64,000 bases of DNA. It comes from Dendrolimus kikuchii (Eukaryota > Arthropoda > Insecta > Lepidoptera > Lasiocampidae). The stretch lies in contig CM034401.1 in assembly GCA_019925095.2 (NCBI GenBank), positions 11,939,338 through 12,003,337 on the forward strand, in the 5' to 3' direction. Under the pieces are notes generated by a model, which saw only the letters and a program-made list of their open reading frames with translations, searched no databases and was not told where the DNA came from. The translations under genes and the position numbers were made by a program. Position 1 is the first letter of the stretch. Every line of letters starts with the position of its first letter. Shown one piece after another: positions 1 through 12,400 of this stretch.

Positions 1-428
1 GATGAATATTAAAAACTTCCTATATAGCAAATGAGAATCTTATCTAACAAATAATATTCATAATAAGCTCAAAGATAGTGCTGATTTTCATACTAAGGCA
101 CGTGGACTAAAATATCAAAAGTTTTTAAGAAAATATTCACTTTACGGGTAATGTAACTGAATAGTCAAAATAAATGTAATTTATATCAAATAAATTTACA
201 CATAAATTCAGTTTAGTTTTGTTACTTAAAGGTTATTCATTTTAGTATGAAAATAAGTACGGCCATTAAAGTTGAAAGAGTAGGTATGTACGTCTTAACA
301 AAAACTTTAAAATATTATCAATGGTAAGATAAAAGTAGTTAGGTTCTTAAAACGAAGTAGTTATTAGTGTATTTGCTTTGCTTAACCATTATTTTGGTTT
401 AAAATGTTCTAAATTATCATTTTCTTAG

Positions 429-3400
429 TTTCAAAGGTCCAGGCGTATTGGTCTGTTCAATTGACAACATGCCCACCCAGCTACCACGAGAATCGACAGA
501 TTTCTTCGGTGACCTGCTATTCCCTTACGCGGAAGATATCATGAACTCTGACGCCACTAGGCCTTTGGAAGAACATAACTTCACACCAGTTGTTCAAGGG
601 GTAAATATTAATCTCTTTTATGTTTCCTTGTAGACAGTCAGCCTAATGACAAATAATAATTGTTGTTGCTTATGGCCTCCTGTTATGCAGAAGGAACCAA
701 TGCATTGTCTACCTTGTCGAGACTTTAAGTAAGTATATCTACAATACATATTATTATGCTTACGCCCTATTTGTAGAGTATGCTAGAAAAACCAAGTTTG
801 TTCTGCATCTTGGACATGCACGACAAAAAGGAGCGAATCCCATGTATGATAGATAATAATATGTTCGAAGCATTCAGTAAGTGTAGAAGTACCATTCGCT
901 CTTTACATAAAAGTGATACTAATAAATTACTTGTTATACCTTTAACTCGTTGTAGCGTAATGGCTAGCGCACGCGTCCCAAAATCAAAGAGCGGGTTCGA
1001 TTCTGGCCGGAACGCATGTACCACTTAGTCAGATTTCTGATCTAATGGGCATATTGTTACAATTACCACGTGTTAACAACGGTGAAGGAAAACATCGTGA
1101 TGCAACCTGCACATCGAGATAACCGATGTGTCAAACCTGCCAAGCGTAGCAGATACACCGTGTTCGTCCCCCGTCCCCCCCCCTACAATGGGAGGCCCGA
1201 GCCCAGCAGTGGCACATTATGGGCTGATATTATAATTTATTATAAATAAATGACCCAGGCACCTCTATTATTGTTTACATTGTCTTCTATTTATACTAAT
1301 TTAAACTTCTCCCTTTTACAAAATATCTTCTTTTTTTTAATGATGGCTGCAATGCCATTTATGCATTTATTTTGCCAATATCGAATATAGGAAACCCAGG
1401 TGATATAAACATGAAAAAAGAAATAAAACTAGCAAATGACCGGTAATTTCTAAATAAATCTGCCCATCTAAAACAACATACATTTGCAAAATATCTTTGC
1501 GAGGCTTGTGTGTCGGTACAATGTCAAGTATACTTGACTGTTAAAGTATCAGACTAATCTTCAAGCAAATAGACACCAGGTGACACTCAGACCTTTATAA
1601 TCCCACCACCTCAAATTATGGACCTTTGATTGACGCTAAATCACGGTGGCAGTTCAAATGTAATTTTTTAAATTTCAGGCTATCATCACTAGCAATGGAA
1701 AGCTGACACCACACTTTGAATACATAAATGAGCTTCGGATGGCAAACATGTAAGTTTAATAGTTTGTTTCCCACATAGTTGCAGTTTTTTCCGCATGTTA
1801 CGAATATGTAAACTACTGCGGATGCGAGAGTCCTCAACAACGCGACCATTTCACGTGACTCCACACATCCACCGCAGGGTATTAATTTCCGTGACGTGGA
1901 GCTCTTGGTTGTGTCGCTGAAGAGCAGGCCACGCTTCATTGCTATGTAAAAGGAGTTTCCATATTATTTATCGATTTATAGAGTATAATATAAAAGTTAT
2001 GATTACAATGTATAATTAATATGTAAAGAATCTTACTGGTCGTCCGGTAATCGCATCGATATCTATATATTTAAAAATTCATAAGAATTATGTTTTTAAT
2101 TATTTTTAAAATATTTCAGTCGTTCGCGGCATAAGGTGGAAGGTAACGATCAACAAGCACCGGTAGTAATACTTGGAAGCGGTTTGGTTGCCGCTCCAGT
2201 AGTTGAATATTTGGCTAGAGACAAGAATATTGCCGTCACAATTGGTAAGTGTGGATTAAACCTCATTGACAAATAATAAGTACCGTTATACAGTAAAGAG
2301 TCACGTATATCTGATTGAAAAAGTTGTAGAGTAAACAAATTTTATGCGTTAAATAAAAATGTGCCACTCATACAAAATGAATGAAACATTATGTGGCTGC
2401 ATAATTTCGGGTAGGTTCGTTTTTGGAGTTAATAATATTCGAGCAATTATATACCTTAGTAATTATTTTAATTGTAATTTAGATCAATTCTCATTTTTTA
2501 GTATGAGACATGGATGTCATGTTTACTAAACTGATTGAAAAATTTAAGATTCTCAGTTAAATGAGCTGAAAACTGATGTTAATAGTGATGATCAAATTAT
2601 TGTTAGTAAAAGTACAAAGTCTAATAACGTAAATATGTAGGTAGCGACTTCACTACCTACGTATTTACGTTATTAGACGTTTTGTATTTGCTTGAAAAAT
2701 GCATAAAGTATCCTTCCTTTAAGTATTTTTCTCTGTTGTATAGTTTGAGTTTCGTAGTTGTAGACTTGCTAGAAGAATATTATAAAATTAGAGGCTTGAA
2801 ATAATATTTTAGCCCATCCGTTTATTTCTAGCATCACAAGTGAAAGAAGAAGCGGATGCATTAGCAGAGCGTTATGGAGTGAGTTCAGAATACATAGATG
2901 CAAGGGATGAGTCAGCGTTGCGAAGCTTGACCGGTCGTGCAAGATTAGTCATATCACTCTTGCCTTACGAATTCCACGGCGCAGTGGCGAGGGCTTGCCT
3001 TTCCTCGAATGCACATATGGTCACAGCTTCATATGTTAGGCCTGAAGTACAAGAATTGCATAAATCGTGAGTTATTTTATTGTTGACATAAAGTACTATA
3101 GTAATTCGGAAATGCGTAATTTTAATTTTTCTAAATTTGTTTATTAAACGTAAAATACAATCAATGATTTTATCAACTAACTAGGATTTGCCCGCGACCT
3201 CGTCCACGCTTGTCTTGAAATCCCCGCGGGATTCCCGGAACACAAAGTATCGCAGCATTTAAAAAAAGTATACAAAGTATCGTTTTAGTGGAAACTGTCT
3301 CGGCATAAGCTAATTTTTATGCAGCCGAATCACTTCAGACCGCTCCCGGGAAAATTCCAGCCGGATTCTTAGGATAAAATGTAGCGCAGAGTTTAAGTCT

Positions 3401-6400
3401 AAGAATTAGCTGTCAATCAGCGAAAACCGCATTGAAATCGGCCTAGTAGTTTTTACGTGAATCCCGAACAAACAGACAAAACGACCAACAGACCAGAAAT
3501 CTAAAAAAAAAGCATCGTCTTCTCCATCGTTTATATAGTATATTCTAGTTGTTTTTTTTAATAAATAGCTTCAATGTACAGACACGGCATGTTAAGAATT
3601 TTATAATATTTTGGATATAGATATAACAAAAGAAATATAAGAAGAACTTAACTTAGCACTCTACCTATAGTCCCTCAAGACTATAAGTAGAATATTGAGC
3701 CTAGATCTGCACCGTCTTCTGGGTAAAGTGCCCAGAATACTAGCTACGTTTCCTTGTTTGATTGCCATACTGATTCGTTGCTCGAGGTAGGCGCCAGCCT
3801 TCTGATCACCGGAAGACTCAATGAGTCGTTTTGATAAATTTAGGTAGAGGCTCATGGCCTCAGGACCCCATGGTCCAAGCGTTTCAACAGCAAACGAAAC
3901 CAACATACAACTCTCACTGATGGTTGCATATTTGCGTCGCTTGAGTGATTCAGTTTTTTCCACCGCCGGCTGATTTAGAGATCTATGGTAAATGGGATGC
4001 GGTCTACGTAGGTCACATCCCATACCGAAGGCTTACCATGTCGTCAGGGAATTAGAGTAGTTCGTCAGGACGCCTACCATCATCACGTGTAATACCGGTC
4101 GGCTCTAATAAAGCCGGATGTTAGCGGTGGCAAGCGCCTTCCGTAAGACGTCATTCAAGGCGGCCGCGGCGTGACGTGACCATCTGCCGGCATTGCGGCG
4201 GCAAGAAACACCGTGGTATCTTGGGTAGAGCATATCTGTTCCACAGACGCATGTGTATGTATGGTGCACATAATATACGAGAGCCCAAACGCAGAGCTTT
4301 TATTTTTGCTTCAGTAGAAATCCTTTGACTTACGAGAGTCTAATATTAAACAAAATGAATCACGTATTTTTTTAGACTTTTTCAATGTTGATATATAATT
4401 AAAATTTCATTTAAACAGAAAGTAAATTTCTTATTAAACCCGTCTGGCTTCTAATCTATATAATATTTAAGGTGGTACCAAGAAAAAGAAAATGTTCACG
4501 TATAAATATAGCTATCATTGTAATATCACACATATTCGACGGCCTCTGTGGTTGAGCGAGCTAAGCCTTTGCCGGCGTACCTTACTACAACGCAGAGGCT
4601 GGGGATCGATTCCTGGTATAGTAAATTACGGAAACGTATTTTCTCCGTTATTTTCTATGGTCTGGGTGTCTGGGATAGGCCCCAAAGTAGTCCGCTGTAC
4701 CCATAACACAAGCGTAACTTGCAATTTGGGGATATACAATATGTGTTTGTCTGCCGATTATTATTATAAATATACTAAATTCAAGTGATATTTTAAGCGC
4801 AGTCTATATGATCAACTCAAATTTACAAATATACTACAATATTATGGTGATAACTTTAACAAAATTCTTGTTTTCAGAGCTAAGGAAGCTGGTGTAACTT
4901 TGTTAAACGAAGTAGGCCTTGATCCTGGAATTGATCATCTTCTGGCATTAGAGTGTATTCACCATATTCAAAATCATGGAGGTAGAATCGATTCTTTCGT
5001 CTCTTATTGTGGAGGTTTGTATTGCTTTACTAGATTTATGAATATTCCTGAACTCAGAATATAATGTACTATAAAAACTGGAATTTTTTGTCATATCCAT
5101 CTGTCAGCTCGTCGGATTCTCTATGAATAAAATGCTGTATCACAATGGTTTAGTGAAATTGCTTAAAAATCTAAAAACTAGTAGCTTTCGTACACGTGTG
5201 GAATAGCGCAGCAAACATAACCCTTTTAATGACTATTTATATTAAATGTTAACTTATATGAAAAGTCATTAAAAGGGAATGATATAACAATATGGAAACT
5301 GGCGCTTCCAAGCTTGTAAACAGTGTGTCTCCTACGTAGGTAGGTAGCTACATAAAAAAATAGAACAGAGACACGCTATTTACAAACTATGGACGTACAT
5401 ACGGAAATTTTTTGAAAATTATTTCGTGAATGCTGTAAAACACCTTTAAGAAAATGGCCTTCAAAAAGAGTCGTTAAGTTGTTTTTGAGATATTTATACT
5501 ATTTTATAATTATGCAGCCAGCTTTCTGGGCATGCTTCCATCTGGCAGCAATTTATACTATTTATAACTTATTTTATTTTTAGTTATTAATTGTATTTTT
5601 GGTACTGCCATGTTAACGCCACCGCAGCATTATTATACAATATAGTCATTTGATCAATTTTTTTTATAGTTGACCTATATGCGAATCGTAACACGAACGA
5701 ACGTTTTGTTATAAATAGTTACATTTTATTATTTTGTACAGGTTTACCGGCGCCCGAATTTAGCGACAATGCTTTAAGATATAAGTTTTCATGGAACCCT
5801 CGAGGAGTACTTCTAAACACAATATCTGCAGCCAAGTATCTCAACAAAGGGCAGGTAATAATCTTAAACCCACTGCTGGGCACTAACTCCCATATTTCAG
5901 GAGAATGCACGTTGGCTCATCAGACCTTCCCGCTCAAGAATTATGCCGAGGATTGTATAATAAGAAACCTACAAACTTGCTATGGAAAATGCGGGTATTC
6001 CGTCCGTTTTCCTATAAAAGCGAATAAAGCAGTCAGATGTTTCTGAGCTAATACTGTAGTTTCAGAGATTCTAGGTCATTGTTAATAAAAACTTCAATTA
6101 AATAATTTTCCTTCTACGTATTATTTACTTGTAAATTTTTTTGGTCTATAGATAGTTGAGGTACTAAGTGGTGGTGAGCTAATGTCAGTGGCCCGAGAGC
6201 TCGACTTCTTACCAGGATTCGCATTTGAAGGATTCCCCAACAGAGACAGCACTATTTACTCATCACTATATGGAATCGAAGACGCTCATACTATGTTTAG
6301 GGGGACAATCCGGTACAGAGGTGCGTATTTCATTAACCTTATAAACAATGAACATAAATGAAATTTTCTTGATAAAATATTAGGCGGTCTTATTGCTTAA

Positions 6401-9400
6401 AGAGATCTCTTCCAGGAAATTGAACATAAAAAAACTGGGTTTAATCACCTTACAAAACTTCGCAGCCTGCTGGATTTTATATGCATTAAAAATATAACAT
6501 AACTTTAACGGATTAAATAGCGTATTGTTAATTTCTCAAACAATAAATAAAAATATTTTTGCCATATTTTGAAAGTAAGATGACAATGTGATACTGTCAC
6601 GTGCGAGCACTTGGGATTGAAAGGAAACACCAGTTCTTTTAAGTAACGCTTTTATTGACTTATTTGCATTCCAACAAAACAGGTATTATGTGTTGACTGA
6701 GACACACAGTGTTGCTAGAAGAAAGCATAGTAAATATTTGCCTCTTTACACTATCTATGGTCTAAGACTTACCCATTTGTCCTTGGTTTTATACCTTTCT
6801 CTTTCACTCACCAGCATGACATCTCTTTCCTTGATATGATAGATGTCAGATATCTGTCAATTCATATAGTCTTCCACACACCAGCAAGAAACTTGCTGCA
6901 ACACTGTGTGTCTCAGTCAACACATAATACCTGTTTTGTTGGAATGCAAAACAGTTATATTATGTGTCTCTGTCGACACACAGTGTTGCTAGAAGACCTG
7001 TTTGTTATCTGCTGGTGAAAACACAAGTAATACAATGCATATGATGATTAGAGATTTAAAATATTTCTCAAAGTATATCCGATTTACTTTAAGAATTTTA
7101 ATTTGTCTGTGAAGAAAAATAAAAAAAAATTAATACTAATAACCTCACAATTTATCAATTTCCAACAATATTGATTTATATTATTATATGGATAATAGTC
7201 TCTCCCTGTCTCCCTAGGTTTGCTGGAAGAAAACTCTCTTTGGAGTTGTTAATCTTGTTTTGGTACATCACCACTCTCTGTAGTTTTATATGTAACTACT
7301 TTGTGTACAATAAAGAAAGAAAAAATAATAATCCTCCTATCTGAAATCAATTATTATTTTAAAGAAAATGTTGATTAGATGATAAGATCTCAAGGTTCCT
7401 TGGTAAAGAACTTATCTTATGAATCTTCCATTAAAAATGGAAAACCTAAAGGTAAACATAACTAAAGAGCCTTAATAATAACTAAAATTAGTTTATAGCT
7501 AATCTTGACTAGGTCTGATATCATTAATAGAAACATCTGTATGTTTCAATACTTATAAGATTCCTCTAATATCTCTTGGACTGGTCATTTTATAACTAAC
7601 ATCTTGTATCAACATCTAGCTAATAGATATATATGTAGAGTAGTATTAATCTCTCCTCCCCCCCCCTTTTTTTTATAGAGTACTATATTGTATATTTACA
7701 AAAAATATTATATACAATGTCTCTGAAAACAGTAATTATGGTTCTTTAAGCAATTTTTATCTTTGAAGATAATGATAGAAATGTATAAACTTGTACTCAT
7801 TCTCTATCTAGGCTTTTTGACCTCTCAGATACTGTTATAAAATGTTTAATGTGTGTTACAGGACAAAACAATAATTTCGGTGTTTCCGTAACATCCAGCT
7901 AGACTGCTTATTATTTTATTTATAATCTTGTTATTACACAAAGTTGTGGCTACCAGCCGATTGTTTTGATTGTCTGGGGATGCCCTGGTGTCAACAGATC
8001 ATAGATTCTACAGCCTGAGGCAAGTAATAGTAGTGACTATCCAGCTACTAATATGAAATTATATATACTTATATATATATAATTTTATTTATTTATTTTA
8101 ATTTTGTCAAATAGAAATGCTAATATTCTAGACAAATAGCATTTTAAATTTCTGGTTTGACAAGTGAAATGGTCTTAAGTATTTGATGATCATCTTACAT
8201 CTCTGATAATGTTATTATATGATAGATAGAAAACACTTTAATTTACACCATTTCAAAAAACTTAAGAACTGGTAATATATGATAGCCTTTTAAAATTTAT
8301 TTTTGGCAATGTCTATTGTAGATATATAGTAATTGTAGTTGTAAGTATTATTAAGTAGGTGTCTGCCAACTACTTTGATAAGTCTTGCCATTTGTGATTC
8401 AGTAAGAGACTTGATCATTCAAACTCTAACTTTTTAAGCAAAAAGGGGCAATCTGTCTGTCTGTCCATCTACTGAGATCTTCCTCCTGTCTTAAATGAGA
8501 ATTGTTAATAATCTTTGCTTTCAAGTTTGGCCTCCGAAAGCCCTTGGTCTATTCTGGTATTAATAAAAGGAAATTTCCTTTAACCTGGTTCAAGTAAGAC
8601 AGTATTCTATTAGGCTGGGTGGGGAAAATTGCCAAGCCCAGCCGAAAGTCTCATTTCTACCGAATACATTGTAGAAAAATGAGCACACCTGTCTGGGGCC
8701 ATTCATCACATACTTTGATGAAAATAAGTTCATGCCTTGGACGCTCCAAATTTTGAACATAACCTTCATGGCCTGGAGCAGAAGAAGCCACTCCAGAACT
8801 TTAGGACCATTTGGCATCTGGCTTCTCGTTCAGTTTAGCTTCCCCGAGAGCTAAGTGGCAGAGAAAGAGAGTTATGCTCCATTGTTCTGTGAGATTCAAC
8901 AATATGGTAAGCATCTTTATTTATTTACTTTTTTAGGTAAAGGGATTACGTCCTTTTCTCACCATGTATGTACAATATGCACCTCTTTGAGTCATACACT
9001 GACTATTTATTCTTACAAACATAGTATACATCTCGTTCCTCTTTGAACTCCAAGAAATTGGTTACAGGCCCACTTTCCAATCAGTGAGCAAATCCTGTTT
9101 AGCTGAGCATCTCAACCTGAATTTGAGGTCAAAAGACTGAATAATACAGCTATTTGAGTACTGGTTCTGAGCCCTGCTCTCCTTTGACCAACTTTATTTC
9201 AGGTCTTGCTAAACAGTAGGGTTAGATATTCCCTCTTGGCCTGCTCTGTTTGAATAATTTTAGGAACATTTGCATAGTGATTGTGAAGCCAATTCTTTAA
9301 AATTGCATAGTATGCATAATCTCAATTTAGTCATAACCCCTTTAGGAGTAGTAATATATCTATTCCACATGTTTGAAATCAGAAATGTTATTTTTAGTTA

Positions 9401-12400
9401 TGGTTTTTAGGACAATTTCACTCTGCCTCGCCTGGTGTCCCAGACAGTTATAACAATAGGAAAACAGACCTTAGACATTGGAGCAAATAATTTGATCACA
9501 CCTGAGATTTAATGCTCACATGATGGCAATTGTAAGATAGACTTTTTGATAACTTATATGCCATCCTCGTATCGAACATTCTCAGAGTTTCTGCAACTTG
9601 AGAATCAAGGACCTTCCGTCCTGACTGATTCTAGAGTAACTGGATATGGTGTCTATAGGATTTCTGCAATCCAATTTGCTATAATAGCAAATATTTTTGT
9701 GCCAAATGTTAAGCCACAAAGCAAGAGCAATAAAGAGGGGAGTTTCCAGTCTTTAAACATCAATTGAGATACTTCTTATCATCTTACAGAATGTCACAGT
9801 CTCATAGCATAGACACTTATGATATTATAAGTTTGTATAAATAAGGTTTAAAATTAGTATACAAATAGACCACTACTTTGCTGTCTTAAGATTAATCAAA
9901 CTATCTCTTATGTTATTATAATAGTAAGATGATAAGCTGTTGTTTTAACCCCTGCTCTCTTATATGTAATTAATACAATTACTTATTGTAATGTGTAACT
10001 AAATGTTTGCTGGAAATCTTGCTATAAACCACTCGGAGGAATGTCCGGATGAGGTTTAGCTATTGGTAAGTGAAAATATGCCTGTTGAATGTTTGTTGTC
10101 ACTAACCAATGTGTCTTAACTTTAATTAATCTCTTTATTTGTAATATAAAATGTTTACAATATATTACATATGAATTAAGACCTCTGAGGTCCAAGAGGG
10201 CAGAAATCAACATCTGACTTCTTTATCAAAAACCATCTGAATGCAGCTCTTTGGATGGAGTCTGTTATATTCACTACTTTTAATAGGTGAACTATCTCTT
10301 TTCTCGTTATGTGTATTGTGTAGTCTAAACAATTTACACTAAGATTTATAGGCTTGGCTGTATAATTAGTAAGGCTTAGATCACTTGTCATACAAGACAT
10401 TAGATGTGTTACTTTTTAACTTAAAGTACGTACTTGTCTTTAAATTTTAATCACCCTTGTAAGCCACTCAATGATGCTTTAATAAGTTGTACAACATCAG
10501 GGCAAAAATATAGTCTTGACTACAAATAATTTGCAATGCAGTCTCTAATATTTAATTATGGGACATTGGTCCCACTGACTTTATTAATCCTGTCAATAAT
10601 TAATGTAAAAATTACTAGGCTTTGGTGAAAATCAGTTGTGGTGCCTCCTGTGAGGACTTAATTTACAAGCCTTCGTTTACAAGACCAATGTTCAGGTGGG
10701 TTATAGTCACATGGCACATCTATGTACCATGAACAGATCCAAACTTTCTTTAATATAGGTTAGAAGGCTATAACCACCCAAAGTTATCTTTATATCTCAA
10801 ATAATAAATAAATGGGCCGACTATCTATACACACCCCAGTGTTTTATCACTGAATTAAAGAAGCTGTTCAACTTCAGCCAGCAGCAGCTGGATGTTTATC
10901 CAGCTATAGCCTTTGTTCAGAAATTGTCATTGTTCTAGAATATTATAAAAAACAAATTTGTCCACAATGGTTCTGCACCGATAAGTGGTCTTCTTTTACA
11001 GTGAAATGACAAATGTTATGTCTTAGTACAACACTATTAGCAAGACAAGTTTGTGATAAATGTCCTTTCAATCATATTAATTAAAAATCAATTTAATTTT
11101 TGACACTAACTCTTGGTTAGCTTAAGTAAACAACCGGTTTACTAACCTTGGTGTTTTATTTCCCCTACTGAGATTTTCAGTTAGGTTTTAAAACCAGTTC
11201 AATCCTGTTTGAAAACTCGTAATTGTACTTACATCTCATGTTCAGTAGAATAAAGCAAAATACTTCCCCCTTCGTCCGAACTTGAGAAACGACGATAATT
11301 TATCGTAATTGGTTTCACTCGATGTGCTCGTAATAAAAGAAATCACCAAAGGCTTAAAGATTTCGAATGTTGCACATTCCACTTGGAACACTTACTTGTC
11401 GTAGTTTGTACTTATTATAACACAATTAAAAGACGAATGGTAAGTGTTATAATGAAGTACTATATTATTTTCTTGGCACTGTGTTGTCAACACTTCAAAA
11501 TTCTATTAATATTGAATAGTTTTAACACTTTGAAATAATTTACAAATTTTGCAATGTTTTACCGGCAAAATTTTACAATGCATATGAATTGACAGATATC
11601 TGACATCTATCATATCAAGGAAAGAGATGTCATGCTGGTGAGTGAAAGAGAAAGGTATAAAACCAAGGACAAATGGGTAAGTCTTAGACCATAGATAGTG
11701 TAAAGAGGCAAATATTTACTATGCTTTCTTCTAGCAACACTGTGTGTCGACAGAGATCTCTTTTGGTGCTTTATGTAGTAACCTATTTCTGGTGGCATAA
11801 ATTTTACAATCCTACTAGAATAGAGATTATTACGATTTATTTGAGCGAAGCGATAAAACGTGGAATCCCTGTATATTAATAAAAAAAATCGTGATTGGTA
11901 CAGCGTCAATTTGCATGCGAGCTGCTAGGCTTGGTTGACTCATCAATCTTCTACGAGAACTTGAAGACGCGCCTCGCGGAACGCGTCGGCATGAGTGGTG
12001 CAGCCGCATTGGAGTCTTTGGGATTCCTGGCTGACGAACCACTTGAGAAGAAAGGAACGCCATTGGACACCATGAGCCATTATCTCACTGAACGGCTTAG
12101 GCTAGGTAAGATTCGCATTACTCGCTATGAACAAGAGCGATGATTTTATTTTTCGTTTCATTACTTAAGAAGAATGCTTACTCGTAAATCGTCCCTTGTG
12201 CTCTCTAATTTTTGGGACTAAATGAGACGCCTATTGGGAGTGGAGTGACAATTTTATTTTTTTATTGCTGGAGTTCAGCACTCAGACCTTTGACAACGAG
12301 AGGTGCCCGTGCCCGTCAAGAGGACAGCATAGGGTGCGCGCAACATTTTCGCCAGGCTCTCCAGATTGGAGAATATGTTCCTCAAAATTTTTTGTTTGGG

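Larger units (their letters stand above)
6663..11757 (-). mobile_element. DIRS-type retrotransposon (tyrosine-recombinase class), coding region decayed
   Basis: The element runs on the minus strand. Its two ends are a 166-bp inverted repeat (6702-6867 and 11582-11747) that I find identical base for base. Inside the right end, 6898-6950 is a 53-base perfect complement of 6663-6715, and 6967-6995 is a 29-base complement of 11728-11756. Complementarity of one internal stretch to both outer ends is the DIRS internal complementary region, used for circle formation. The order of protein relics fits: reverse transcriptase at 10400-9540 ([22 protein letters not shown], then [12 protein letters not shown] and NWIAEIL after frame breaks), and RNase H at 8830-8590 ([26 protein letters not shown]). 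No gag or tyrosine recombinase could be read downstream. A LINE-like tail ending in AATAAAG lies at 7217-7325. Confidence -1.

Noticed and set aside
955..1020. Possible tRNA gene
   Set aside because: A- and B-box-like motifs are present, but no acceptor stem forms and a SINE tail follows.
11610..11909. 99-codon minus-strand frame
   Set aside because: It lies mainly in the DIRS terminal repeat and has no protein similarity.
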